A stretch of DNA of 15,098 nucleotides from an uncultured Prevotella sp. GTDB taxonomy: Bacteria > Bacteroidota > Bacteroidia > Bacteroidales > Bacteroidaceae. The notes below the pieces were generated by a model, which saw only the letters and a list, made by a program, of their open reading frames with translations, did no database searches and had not been told where the DNA came from. The DNA is taken from positions 1 through 15,098 of the forward strand of contig ONMG01000042.1 of assembly GCA_900318855.1 (NCBI GenBank), read 5' to 3'. The translations under genes were made by a program, and so were the position numbers. Below, in pieces: positions 1 through 8,673 of this stretch (positions are counted from its first letter, which is position 1; each line of letters begins with the position of its first letter).

Positions 1-509
1 ACGGCAATGAGCACCTGTCCCAGCGAGAAGTTGTAGTACTTGTTGACTGAGGCTGCAATGATGTCAGTGCCGCCCGTAGAGCCGTTGTTCATGAAGACGA
101 TGGCCAGCGAGGTGCCGGTGAGCATACAGCCAATGAGCAGCGACATGAAGTCCTGTCCCTCGCCGAGAATCTTCACATAGTGACCTGCCGCATCCATCGG
201 CATGAGCTTCTGAGCGGCCCAAAGGATGAACGACAAGGCGAAGATGGCGTAGATGGTCTTCATCAGGAACTTTACTCCGAGAATCTTCAGGGCCACGACG
301 AGCAGCAGCACGTTGATGACGAAGTAAGTATCCTCAATAGGTATGCCGGAAGCATAGAAGACGATGGCCGCGATACCCGTGACACCGCCCGTGACAATCT
401 GATAGGGCAGCAGGAACACGGTCCAGCCAAAGGCATAGAGCATCAGGCCCAGGGTGATGAAGAGATAGTCGCGGGCCTCTTCGAGGATAAGTTTCCGACT
501 GTTGTTCAT
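1..509 (-). CDS. YitT-family integral membrane protein (N-terminal 169 codons, cut by window edge)
   Basis: Reading the minus strand from the ATG at 509-507 gives an open frame through the left edge, starting MNNSRKLILEEARDY. It has long hydrophobic stretches at about residues 16-35, 40-56, 62-78, 84-99 and 121-140, separated by short polar turns. It carries the glycine-rich motifs of the YitT (DUF161) family: VTGGVTGIA near 39-47 and NGSTGGTDIIA near 142-152. The family comprises inner-membrane proteins with five or six predicted helices and usually a cytosolic DUF2179 domain at the C-terminus, which would lie outside the window. Transport function is not established for the family. The start codon follows the leuS stop codon with no intervening base, so translation is probably coupled and the gene is probably co-transcribed with leuS. 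Family assignment is firm; role is unknown. Confidence 0.88.
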   Translation of the reverse strand, partial: MNNSRKLILEEARDYLFITLGLMLYAFGWTVFLLPYQIVTGGVTGIAAIVFYASGIPIEDTYFVINVLLLVVALKILGVKFLMKTIYAIFALSFILWAAQKLMPMDAAGHYVKILGEGQDFMSLLIGCMLTGTSLAIVFMNNGSTGGTDIIAASVNKYYNFSLGQVLIA

Positions 510-3359
510 TTATCTCACTACTAAGTTGATAATTCTTCCCGGCACGACAATCTGCTTCACGATGGTCTTGCCCTCCAGATAGCGGGCGCTGCGCTCATCG
601 GCCAGCGTGGCACTGATGATGTCGTCCTTCGAAGCTCCTGCAGGGAAGAGTTTCTGGAAACGGGCCTTGCCGTTGAAGCTCACGGTCATCTGCACTTGCG
701 ACTCCACGAGATACTGCTCGTCCCACTGGGGCCACTCGGCATCGCACACCGTGGTCGTGTGGCCTAAGGCATGCCAGAGCTCTTCGGCGATGTGTGGGGC
801 AAAAGGTGCTATGAGCACCACGAGGTTCTGCAGCAGCTCGCGGCTGTGGCACTTCTGCTGGCCGAGCTCACTTACGCAAATCATGAAGGCCGAAATAGCT
901 GTATTGTAGGAGAAGGCCTCGATGTCGGCCGTCACCTTCTTGATGAGCTTGTGCACACTCTTCAAGCTCTCAGCCGAGGGCTTGCTGTCGTCAGGCAGGA
1001 AGGCCCCAGAGCGGTTGTCATAGAAGAGATTCCAAAGCTTCTTCAGGAAGCGGTAGCATCCGTCGATGCCATTGGTATCCCAGGGCTTGCTGGCCTCCAC
1101 CGGACCGAGGAACATCTCGTAGAGACGAAGTGTGTCGGCACCGTAGTCGTTGATGATGTCGTCGGGGTTGACGACATTGAACATGGACTTCGACATCTTT
1201 TCGATGGCCCAGCCACACACGTACTTGCCGTCCTCAAGGATGAACTGAGCGTCCTTGTATTCCGGACGCCAGGCCTTGAAAGCCTCGGTGTCGAGGATGT
1301 CGTTCTTCACCAGGTTCACCCACACGTGGATGGGCGTGGTGTCGTAATTGTCCTTGAGTCCTTTCGACACGAATACGGGGGCTGCGTCGTGGTCGGTGCT
1401 GTTGATGCGGTAGACGAAGTTGCTGCGACCCTGAATCATGCCCTGGTTGATGAGTTTCTGGAAAGGCTCTTCCTTGCAGCTATAGCCATAGTCGTGGAGC
1501 ACCTTGTTCCAGAAGCGGCTGTAGATGAGGTGGCCTGTGGCGTGCTCGGTGCCTCCGACGTAGAGGTCGACATTCTGCCAGTATTCGTCGGCCTCCTTCG
1601 ACACGAGATGCTCGTCGTCGTGGGGATCCATGTAGCGCAGATAGTAGGCACTCGAACCGGCAAAGCCCGGCATGGTGCAGAGGTCGAGGGGGAAGACGGT
1701 CTTCTGGTCGATGAGTGAGCAGTCGACGACCTCGTTCTTCACTGTGTCCCAGGCCCACTTGCGGGCGCGGCCCAAGGGCGGCTCACCGGTCTCTGTGGGC
1801 TCGTACTTGTCGATGTCGGGCAGCTCCAGAGGGAGACACTCCGTGGGTATCATGTAGGGCATGTCGCCTTTGTAGTAGACGGGGAAGGGCTCACCCCAGT
1901 AGCGCTGGCGTGAGAAGATGGCGTCGCGCAGACGGTAGTTCACCTTCACGCGGCCGATGCCTTTCTCGGTGACATATTTCTTGGTGGCCGCAATGGCCTC
2001 CTTCACAGTGAGTCCGTTGAGTGAGAAGTCGGTCTGCTTGCCTGCCACGGGCGAATTGATGACGATTCCCTCCTTGGCGTCATAGCTCTCCTCGCTCACG
2101 TCGGCACCCTCGATGAGCGGGATGATGGGCAGATGGAAATGGCGGGCGAAGGCATAGTCGCGCGAGTCGTGGGCAGGCACAGCCATGATGGCACCGGTGC
2201 CATAGCCAGCCAGCACGTATTCCGAAATCCAGATGGGTATACGGTCGCCTGTGAAGGGGTTCACGGCATAGGAGCCCGAGAATACTCCCGTGACCTTGCG
2301 GTCGCTCATGCGCTCGAGCTCGGTGCGCTTCTTCACATATTCCAGATAGTCTTCGACTGCCTTTTTCTGTTCGGGCGTCGTCACCTGAGCCACATAGTCG
2401 CTCTCGGGTGCCAGCACCATGAAGGTGACACCGAACATGGTGTCGGCGCGGGTGGTGAAGATGGTGAACTTCACATCGGAGTCGGCCACGCAGAATTCCA
2501 CCTCGGTACCCTCGGAGCGGCCAATCCAGTTGCGCTGCGTCTCCTTGAGCGAGTCGGTCCAGTCGATGGTGTCGAGGCCGTCGAGCAGACGCTGAGCGTA
2601 GGCCGAGACACGCAGACACCACTGCCTCATCTTGCGCTGTACCACAGGATAGCCGCCGCGTACACTCACGCCGTCGACCACTTCATCGTTGGCCAGTACG
2701 GTGCCCAGTCCGGCGCACCAGTTCACCATCGTCTCGCCGAGATAGGCAATGCGGTAGTTCATGAGTGTGCGCAGCTGCTGCTCCTCGCTCATCTGCTTCC
2801 ACTCGTCGGCACTGAAGCTGAGCTCCTCGCTTTGGGCTACATCGAGTCCCTCGGTGCCCTTCTCCTCGAAGTGGGCCACGAGCTTGCTGATGGGCTGAGC
2901 GCTCTGGCACTTGTTGCAGTAGAAGGAGTTGAACATCAGCTGGAAGGCCCACTGCGTCCACTTATAGTAGTGAGGGTCGCAGGTGCGCACCTCGCGGTTC
3001 CAGTCGAACGAGAATCCTATCTTATCGAGCTGCTCACGGTAGTGGGCAATGTTCTTCTCGGTCGTCGTGGCAGGGTGTTGTCCGGTCTGGATGGCATACT
3101 GCTCGGCAGGCAGTCCATAGGCATCGTAGCCCATAGGGTTGAGCACATTGAAGCCTCTCTGCCGCTTGTACCGGGCATAGATGTCGCTGGCGATATAGCC
3201 TAAGGGGTGACCCACGTGAAGCCCTGCTCCGGAGGGGTAGGGAAACATGTTGAGTACGTAGTATTTCTTTCTCTTAGGGTCTTCGACCACCTTATAAGTG
3301 TGGCCCTCAACCCACTTCTGCTGCCATTTCGATTCAATCTCTTTGAAATTGTATTCCAT
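510..3359 (-). CDS. leuS: Leucyl-tRNA synthetase (class Ia aminoacyl-tRNA synthetase)
   Basis: Cytosolic enzyme that charges tRNA-Leu with leucine using ATP. The 949-residue product has the class I HIGH signature as HVGH (residues 48-51) and the KMSKS loop intact at 721-725. The CP1 editing domain, which hydrolyses mischarged tRNA, is recognisable from the threonine-rich segment TTRADTMFG starting at residue 302 and from GTGAIMAVPAHDSRD ending at 401, which contains the conserved editing aspartates. A C-terminal anticodon-binding region follows (LIAPFAPHIAEELW). At about 950 residues it is longer than the roughly 860-residue E. coli enzyme; insertions before KMSKS and near residue 150-200 explain this and are usual in Bacteroidetes. 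The canonical zinc-knuckle WCPxC...CxRC is reduced to W214-C215 followed by AGLG, and the second Cys pair is absent. The start is the first ATG after the candidate promoter at 3411-3418. It abuts the yitT-like gene with zero spacing. Confidence 0.98.
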   Translation of the reverse strand: MEYNFKEIESKWQQKWVEGHTYKVVEDPKRKKYYVLNMFPYPSGAGLHVGHPLGYIASDIYARYKRQRGFNVLNPMGYDAYGLPAEQYAIQTGQHPATTTEKNIAHYREQLDKIGFSFDWNREVRTCDPHYYKWTQWAFQLMFNSFYCNKCQSAQPISKLVAHFEEKGTEGLDVAQSEELSFSADEWKQMSEEQQLRTLMNYRIAYLGETMVNWCAGLGTVLANDEVVDGVSVRGGYPVVQRKMRQWCLRVSAYAQRLLDGLDTIDWTDSLKETQRNWIGRSEGTEVEFCVADSDVKFTIFTTRADTMFGVTFMVLAPESDYVAQVTTPEQKKAVEDYLEYVKKRTELERMSDRKVTGVFSGSYAVNPFTGDRIPIWISEYVLAGYGTGAIMAVPAHDSRDYAFARHFHLPIIPLIEGADVSEESYDAKEGIVINSPVAGKQTDFSLNGLTVKEAIAATKKYVTEKGIGRVKVNYRLRDAIFSRQRYWGEPFPVYYKGDMPYMIPTECLPLELPDIDKYEPTETGEPPLGRARKWAWDTVKNEVVDCSLIDQKTVFPLDLCTMPGFAGSSAYYLRYMDPHDDEHLVSKEADEYWQNVDLYVGGTEHATGHLIYSRFWNKVLHDYGYSCKEEPFQKLINQGMIQGRSNFVYRINSTDHDAAPVFVSKGLKDNYDTTPIHVWVNLVKNDILDTEAFKAWRPEYKDAQFILEDGKYVCGWAIEKMSKSMFNVVNPDDIINDYGADTLRLYEMFLGPVEASKPWDTNGIDGCYRFLKKLWNLFYDNRSGAFLPDDSKPSAESLKSVHKLIKKVTADIEAFSYNTAISAFMICVSELGQQKCHSRELLQNLVVLIAPFAPHIAEELWHALGHTTTVCDAEWPQWDEQYLVESQVQMTVSFNGKARFQKLFPAGASKDDIISATLADERSARYLEGKTIVKQIVVPGRIINLVVR

Positions 3360-3410
3360 ATGAAGTGCCTTGATTATTTGCTTCTACCTAAGTACCTTGA
3401 TATTAATGTG

Positions 3411-3418
3411 CAAAGGTA
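3411..3418 (-). promoter_or_regulatory. Candidate Bacteroidetes -7 element for leuS
   Basis: On the minus strand these bases read TACCTTTG, matching the Bacteroidetes housekeeping sigma consensus TAnnTTTG. It lies 51 nt upstream of the leuS ATG in an AT-rich stretch, implying a leader of about 45 nt. A clear -33 TTG element at ideal spacing is not obvious, so the call rests on the -7 match and position. Confidence 0.5.
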
Positions 3419-3618
3419 ACAAATAAATAACAGAAACGAAAGGAAAAGTTCTTCTTTATACAGCTCTGTACGCCAAATGTATGAAACTGAGCATGACGGG
3501 GAGAGAAACCGGCAGGAAGCATGGGATTTAAACAAAAGCCCGTAAAACACTTGCTGTGATGCAAAGGCTACGCCCCTTGCTGTCTTTTTTTCCCCCCATG
3601 TACCCGTTCGATAGGTAA

Positions 3619-3661
3619 AGGCCTCTTGCCTATTCCGAAAGAGGAATCCGACAAGAGGCCT
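3619..3661 (-). terminator. Terminator-like hairpin after second susCD unit
   Basis: Perfect 10-bp inverted repeat AGGCCTCTTG (3619-3628) / CAAGAGGCCT (3652-3661), with a nested 5-bp pair ATTCC (3632-3636) / GGAAT (3643-3647). It begins 35 nt beyond the susD stop codon (3697-3699). In the minus-strand direction it is followed by TTTACCTAT rather than a long U-run, so it may be a weak intrinsic terminator or a 3'-end-stabilising stem. Position strongly suggests it closes this transcription unit. Confidence 0.6.
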
Positions 3662-3696
3662 GGGCTCATTCACCGACCGTTAGGGGCTGAATGACA

Positions 3697-5439
3697 TCAA
3701 CGTCCATAACCGGGATTCTGCTCCAACAAGTGGTTGGAGTTGAGAATGCTGTAGTAGATGGGGAAACGGTTCAGGTTCTCGTTATGCGTAGCCTTGTGGT
3801 CCCACCAGTCCTCGTTGACATAGGCATCCCAACGTACGAGGTCGGTGCGGCGACGTCCTTCAGAAAGGAACTCCACCTGCCATTCGTCCAGCATCCGGTA
3901 CTTGTCCAAATTGGCAGCTGTCACGGGGTCGGGGTCGACACCATCAGTGAAGTAGCGCTTCCTCACCTTATTAATCAGTTCGGCTGCCCCGGCTTTGTCG
4001 CCCAAGCGCATCTTGCACTCAGCAAGCATGTAGTAGATTTCAGCGAGCCTTATAACAGGCACATCGGGATTGTACATCAGCTTGACATCCTCCTCCGTGG
4101 GGCGCGGGCTCACCTTCGTCACCCTGATACCTGAATTTTCCTCAGCTGTGGCAATGGTAGAGGGAAGGTCGGCCACGGAGTTGTAGAGATAGCTTCCGTC
4201 TTCCTTTCTGTAGCGGTCGTTCTTCACGCGCGTAAAATAAGCCACCTGGTCGACCTCGTTGATGACCTCACCTTTGTACTCTCGGCTACCGAGACATTTC
4301 CAATCAGGATTCAGCGGATTGACGAGCTTGCCCACAATGAACATACCTTTGTACTTGCCTCCGCCCAAATAAACATAGTTCTGCTTGCGCACGTCCTTGT
4401 CGTTGAACTTCTGATATGCACCGCCCAACTTGTAGGGATAGCGCTTGCCGGTGGGGTCGAGACCGGGGAGCAGACCGTCGGCATTATTGGAGCCGGCATC
4501 CTCGAGTCCGCCTAAGTAGTTGCGGTAGTTATAGGGTACCATATTGACAAACTGCATTCCGTCGGTTTCGAGCTTGGCATTCTCGCTCGGCACACTCCAG
4601 ATGATTTCCGGGCTTGTCTCGTTGTTGAATCCGAAGATGTTCGTCCAGTCGGGATCGAGAGCATAGGTGCCATACTTGCCGTCGATGATGTCCTGGCAAA
4701 TCTGTGCACACTCCTTGTACATATCCTTGCGGATGTAGGGCATGGCATTGAAATAGAGTTCAGCCTTGATAGCAGCGGCTGTAGCAGCATGGATGGAGCC
4801 CGTCTCCTGCTCGCCGAGGGTCTTCTTCACGGGCAGATTGGGCAGGGATGCTGTGAGCAGCGAGTCGATGAAGTGGAAGGTCTGCTCATCGGTCGACCGT
4901 GCCTTCACCTCACTCTGTGTAGTGGTGTAGAGGGGCATTCCGCCGAAGAGGTCGAGACCCTTGAGGTAGAACCAGGCCACGAGTGTCTGCAACTGGCTCA
5001 GCATGCTCTGCTGAGTGCCCTCGGCAAAGCCCAAGCGCTTGAAGTCGACCTGCTGCAGATCTTCCAGGGCATCCCAGGAGAGAGCCACACCCATCTGCGA
5101 CAGGCGCCATCCCTCCTGGATACAGGTCATGTCCTCGGTGTACTCATGATGGTGGAACTTCTGGTAGACTCCGCCGTTGAACCAGTCGGAACCGCGGGTG
5201 GGAATACAGAATTCGTCGGTGCCTAATTCCTGCAGGCGCCAGAGGTTCTCGTTGTGGGCGGCGTACCAGCGCCAATGTGTGAAGGGGCGGGCAAAGCGCT
5301 GCCACACGGCATTCTGGCTTTGATAGTAGTTGTCGGGTACCACCTGAGAATAGAACTCAGGGTCAACGTTGCATGAAGAAACACCGATGATGGCAAGGCC
5401 GGCCAGCAACGCTGAGCGAAATAGATATCTTGTTTTCAT
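3697..5439 (-). CDS. SusD/RagB-family surface lipoprotein (second pair)
   Basis: 580-residue outer-membrane lipoprotein that should form the lid of the SusC-like barrel encoded just upstream and capture the incoming oligomer at the cell surface. The N-terminus is a lipoprotein signal with lipobox VSSC, the modified Cys being residue 23, followed by acidic residues (NVDPE) that fit export to the outer leaflet. Characteristic SusD helices are visible, such as the LVAWFYLKGLDLFGGMPLY segment in the N-terminal half. The C-terminal SusD/RagB signature VIRLAEIYYMLAECKMRLGD leads into the EFLSEGRRRTDLVRWD region. Length is ordinary for the family. The gene starts 15 nt after the susC stop without a recognisable Shine-Dalgarno, as usual in this phylum, and is the last gene of its unit. 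The ligand cannot be inferred, because no catabolic enzyme lies nearby and SusD ligand specificity is poorly readable from sequence. Confidence 0.95.
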   Translation of the reverse strand: MKTRYLFRSALLAGLAIIGVSSCNVDPEFYSQVVPDNYYQSQNAVWQRFARPFTHWRWYAAHNENLWRLQELGTDEFCIPTRGSDWFNGGVYQKFHHHEYTEDMTCIQEGWRLSQMGVALSWDALEDLQQVDFKRLGFAEGTQQSMLSQLQTLVAWFYLKGLDLFGGMPLYTTTQSEVKARSTDEQTFHFIDSLLTASLPNLPVKKTLGEQETGSIHAATAAAIKAELYFNAMPYIRKDMYKECAQICQDIIDGKYGTYALDPDWTNIFGFNNETSPEIIWSVPSENAKLETDGMQFVNMVPYNYRNYLGGLEDAGSNNADGLLPGLDPTGKRYPYKLGGAYQKFNDKDVRKQNYVYLGGGKYKGMFIVGKLVNPLNPDWKCLGSREYKGEVINEVDQVAYFTRVKNDRYRKEDGSYLYNSVADLPSTIATAEENSGIRVTKVSPRPTEEDVKLMYNPDVPVIRLAEIYYMLAECKMRLGDKAGAAELINKVRKRYFTDGVDPDPVTAANLDKYRMLDEWQVEFLSEGRRRTDLVRWDAYVNEDWWDHKATHNENLNRFPIYYSILNSNHLLEQNPGYGR

Positions 5440-5454
5440 AATGTGTCTGTCGTT

Positions 5455-8439
5455 TTAGAAGTTAAACTGCATACCGAAGGTCCAGGTGCGCACATTGGGA
5501 TAGAAGTCGCTCCAGAATTTCTCTGTGCCCTGGTCCCACCCCGTGATGTTCACCTCGGGATTCATACCACTGTAGCCTGTGATGCAGCAGACGTTGCCAC
5601 AGGTTCCCCACAGACGAACAGAATTGACATACTTCGTGTACTTCTTGAGGTTGAAGGTGTAGCCCAGGGTGATGGCGTCGATCTTCAGGAAAGTGCCGTC
5701 CTCAAGATAGTAGTCGCAAATCTGCTTCTCGCCCTTTATCTCGTTGTACTTGGTGTAGGTGTCTTTCAGCACGTTGTGGTTGCCCATACCCTGAATACCA
5801 AAGTACATGGGAAGCGTGTTGTAGACATCGAAGTCAATCCACGAGCGGAGGTTGATGCCGAAGTCGAAACCTTTCCAGGTGACGGTGTTCTGCCAGGCTG
5901 CGATGAGCTTCGGGGTGTAGTTACCGATGTAGCGCTTGTCGAGCTCGGTCTTCTTAGCAGCCGGAATCACATTGTTGTCCTTGTCGTAGAGCAGGAAGCT
6001 GCCGTCCTTATCGAAGCCTGCGAACTTCCAGATGTAGAACTTGCCTATCGTGGAGCCAGCCTCAATGCGTGCGGCATCACCCGGTGAGCCCGGTGCGGGG
6101 AATCCGTTGCCGTTGTAGTGGGTGTTGTCGCCCCAGAGGGTCTTTATCTTACCGCTGTTATGGCTGAGGTTCAGGTTCGATGTCCACACCACATCCTTGG
6201 TTTTCACCGGAGTGCCGCCAACTTCGAACTCCCAACCCTTGATTTGCATCTTACCGATGTTCTGCCATTGGTTGTCCTGTGTGTAAGGGGGCTGCGGCAC
6301 AGCCACTTGGTAGAGCAGGTCGTCGATGTTGCGGATGAAGTAATCGAACTTGCCGTAGAGTCGGCCGCCGAGGAGCGAGAAGTCGACACCGAAGTTCCAC
6401 TCCTTCTTCTTCTCCCATCCGAGGTAGGGGTTCACGTTCTGCGTCTTGCCGTAGCTCTTGGCCCAGGAGCCGTCGGGCAGCAGCCAGTAAGCATCAGAAC
6501 CGAGCAGGTTGGCCATATAGGTGGCACCGAAGTTGTTATTGCCGGTCACACCATAACCCACACGGAGCTTCAGGTCGTCAATCCATTTGATGTTCTTCAT
6601 GAACTTCTCGTTCGAGATGCGCCAGCCTGCAGAGACCGACCAGAAATTGGCCCAGCGGTTGTCCTTGGCGAACTTCGACGAGCCTTCATGACGAATGGAG
6701 GCTGAGGCCATGTAGGTGTCCTTATAGGCGTAGTTCACACGTCCGAAGAGCGAGAAGAGCTTCTCGGTGACATCCTTTGAGGAGTTCATTGAGGCCTTGC
6801 CGTCGGAGAGTGCCGTTCCCTGACCGATATCCCAATACTTCACACCGTCGACGGAGAAGTTGTAATTGCTCATATTGAATCCGTCGCTATTGTGCTTGAA
6901 GTAGGAATAACCGGCTACGGCCTTCACGGTGTGACCGCCTTCGAACTCATGCGAGTAGTTGAAATAGCCCTCAGAGCTGAGGTTCTCGGTCTTGCTGAAG
7001 CCGAGATAGGCCGTCCCCTTATGGTTGTCGGTGAGCGAGGAGCGCGAGTAGCTCGGATTATAGTAGTGCAGTTCCCACTGCCGGTTCTCGTAGCCGATGG
7101 TCTGCTGGAAACTGAGACCGGGCACAGGCTTGATGTTGAGCTTCATCACGAGCTCGGGCTTAAACCATTTGTCCACTCCGTTGTAGTCGTAGAGCTTGGC
7201 ATCGGCAACGGTGTTATAATCGAGCGACTCGTTGAGCCAGATGTTATAGCCTGTGGGGTCGTCGGGGTTATAGGGCGAGCGCGTAGGATTGTTCTGCAGT
7301 GCCTGCTCAAAGTTGGGATAATGGTTGTTGCGTGTCGACTGACGGTAGTCCACTAACGGGCGGAGCTCCAACCAACCGTCGAAGAGCTTGAAGTTGGCAT
7401 TGAAGCGGCCGCCGTAGTCCTTACGGCTGTCGACGATGGCGATGCCCTCCTGTTTCTCATAGTAGAGCGAGGCAAAGATTTGGGCCAGGTCGGTACCATA
7501 CTGCAATGAAAGGTGGTGCTTGGTGGAGAAGTTGTGATGGTTAATCATCTCGTCGAACCAGTCGGTGTCGCCTCCATAGTCGGTTCCTATCTGATGTTCA
7601 GCATATTCGCGCCCGCTGAGCATCTCGGGGGCGTTGTACGACTGCTTGCGCTGGAACTCGTTGCTGTAGTTCAAATGGATTTTACCATTGGTGTTCGAGC
7701 CGCTCTTCGTCGTGATGAGGATCACACCCGAGGCAGCGCGGGTACCATAGATAGCTCCGGCAGAGGCATCCTTCAGCACGTCGATCGACTCGATGTCCTC
7801 CTGGGTGAGCGACCGGATGTCACCGCCGGGGAAGCCGTCGATGACGATGAGCGGCGAGCGACCGGCATTGATGGAAGTCATACCACGAAGCTGGAAGGTG
7901 GTACTGGAGTTCACACTTCCGATGTTGTTCATGATGAGGCCGCCGATCTTTCCCTGCATGGCGGTGGAGATGTCGGCTCCGCCTACTCCCACCATCAGGT
8001 CCTTGGCCTTGACAGAGGTGATGGCTGAGGTCACCTCTTTCTTGTCGAGCGTACCATAGCCGATGACGACCACCTCGTCGAGCTTCGAGATGTCTTCCTT
8101 CATCGTCACGCTCATGCCCTGAGCAGCCTGTTCACGCTGGGTGACAAACCCCACGCTCTTGAACTCGAGCGTCGATTTCCCGGCAGGCAGCTTCAAGCTG
8201 AACTTACCGTCGGCATCTGTGACGGCAGCATAAGAAACATCTGCTCCAACTACCCGTATAACAACGCCGGGCAAAGGATTGCCTTGATTGTCAACTACAG
8301 TGCCACTCGCTGTGACACCTTTTACCTGGGTAGTAATAGCAATACCCCCCCCGGAGGCATAAGCAGCCATATTACCACCCAAAGAGAGGAGTGAGAGGGC
8401 CAATACCCCAGCTCCTAAAGAAGAGATTCTTTTCCTCAT
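5455..8439 (-). CDS. SusC/RagA-family TonB-linked outer-membrane receptor (second pair)
   Basis: 994-residue TonB-dependent importer in the outer membrane, partner of the SusD-like lipoprotein 15 nt downstream. In order: a signal peptide (about 1-28, likely cleaved after AYA); a carboxypeptidase-regulatory-like domain (about 42-115, from SGTVVDNQGNPLPGVVIRV); the TonB-box-like DEVVVIGYG (121-129); the plug domain (about 130-250) with the SusC/RagA signature IDVLKDASAGAIYGTRAASG (219-238) followed by VILITTK; and a barrel ending in the aromatic terminus FGMQFNF. There is no STN domain between signal peptide and regulatory-like domain, arguing against direct sigma/anti-sigma signalling through this receptor. 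Four cysteines (C908, C948, C951, C952) cluster in the last 90 residues, unusual for such a barrel. The start is the only plausible ATG ahead of the signal peptide. Its leader is about 220 nt from the -7 candidate at 8666-8673. Confidence 0.96.
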   Translation of the reverse strand: MRKRISSLGAGVLALSLLSLGGNMAAYASGGGIAITTQVKGVTASGTVVDNQGNPLPGVVIRVVGADVSYAAVTDADGKFSLKLPAGKSTLEFKSVGFVTQREQAAQGMSVTMKEDISKLDEVVVIGYGTLDKKEVTSAITSVKAKDLMVGVGGADISTAMQGKIGGLIMNNIGSVNSSTTFQLRGMTSINAGRSPLIVIDGFPGGDIRSLTQEDIESIDVLKDASAGAIYGTRAASGVILITTKSGSNTNGKIHLNYSNEFQRKQSYNAPEMLSGREYAEHQIGTDYGGDTDWFDEMINHHNFSTKHHLSLQYGTDLAQIFASLYYEKQEGIAIVDSRKDYGGRFNANFKLFDGWLELRPLVDYRQSTRNNHYPNFEQALQNNPTRSPYNPDDPTGYNIWLNESLDYNTVADAKLYDYNGVDKWFKPELVMKLNIKPVPGLSFQQTIGYENRQWELHYYNPSYSRSSLTDNHKGTAYLGFSKTENLSSEGYFNYSHEFEGGHTVKAVAGYSYFKHNSDGFNMSNYNFSVDGVKYWDIGQGTALSDGKASMNSSKDVTEKLFSLFGRVNYAYKDTYMASASIRHEGSSKFAKDNRWANFWSVSAGWRISNEKFMKNIKWIDDLKLRVGYGVTGNNNFGATYMANLLGSDAYWLLPDGSWAKSYGKTQNVNPYLGWEKKKEWNFGVDFSLLGGRLYGKFDYFIRNIDDLLYQVAVPQPPYTQDNQWQNIGKMQIKGWEFEVGGTPVKTKDVVWTSNLNLSHNSGKIKTLWGDNTHYNGNGFPAPGSPGDAARIEAGSTIGKFYIWKFAGFDKDGSFLLYDKDNNVIPAAKKTELDKRYIGNYTPKLIAAWQNTVTWKGFDFGINLRSWIDFDVYNTLPMYFGIQGMGNHNVLKDTYTKYNEIKGEKQICDYYLEDGTFLKIDAITLGYTFNLKKYTKYVNSVRLWGTCGNVCCITGYSGMNPEVNITGWDQGTEKFWSDFYPNVRTWTFGMQFNF

Positions 8440-8640
8440 AAATGATTGGATTAAGGTTTAAAGTACTTGTTGTCGTTCTCACGTTTAATCTGACCCTGCC
8501 TCAACACGGCTGTTCACACAGCAATGTCCCCTGCAGCCTCGGCCTCTATAAGGCGATGCTAAACAGAAACACAATATGGTATGCGCTGAGTGTAGTTGGC
8601 ATAGTGTCAGTTCGTTAGATAGTGTATTCTTACAGATCGA

Positions 8641-8652
8641 AGCGTTAACGCT
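8641..8652. promoter_or_regulatory. 12-bp perfect palindrome at the start of the susC leader (possible operator)
   Basis: AGCGTT directly abuts its reverse complement AACGCT. It sits 13 nt downstream of the -7 candidate (8666-8673), near the expected transcription start, where a dimeric repressor could act. A 12-bp palindrome is expected a few times by chance in 15 kb, so only the position makes it notable. Confidence 0.25.
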
Positions 8653-8665
8653 CTTGTTGGTTCTA

Positions 8666-8673
8666 CAAAGATA
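8666..8673 (-). promoter_or_regulatory. Candidate -7 element for the second susCD unit
   Basis: Minus-strand reading TATCTTTG matches TAnnTTTG. A TTTTTGG stretch lies about 22-24 nt further upstream, slightly wider than the usual -33/-7 spacing. The implied leader before the susC ATG (8439) is about 220 nt. Confidence 0.45.

Larger units (their letters stand above)
3360..3696. other. Intergenic region between second susD and leuS
   Basis: These 337 bases separate the end of the second SusCD unit from leuS. They hold the terminator-like hairpin at 3619-3661 and the leuS -7 candidate at 3411-3418. The middle part (about 3420-3610) includes a T7 run followed by C6 (about 3585-3598, plus-strand sense) and two copies of CTTGCTGT, but no convincing gene. 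A 99-codon minus-strand open frame spans most of it; its composition looks non-coding and it would read through both the hairpin and the leuS promoter. Confidence 0.6.

Noticed and set aside
771..3203. Long plus-strand open frames (315 and 356 codons) opposite leuS
   Set aside because: They are exact antisense of a clear LeuRS gene, with no recognisable domain and no promoter or start context. They arise because the GC-rich codon choice of leuS avoids antisense stop codons. The same holds for the plus-strand frames opposite both susC and susD genes.
3540..3600. CTTGCTGT direct repeats with T7/C6 tract, considered as a plus-strand terminator or mobile-element end
   Set aside because: No stem precedes the T-run on the plus strand, no plus-strand gene ends there, and no matching inverted end or target duplication was seen.
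3374..3673. 99-codon minus-strand open frame between the second susD and leuS
   Set aside because: It starts just before the terminator-like hairpin, runs through it and through the leuS promoter, has an odd composition and matches no family I know.
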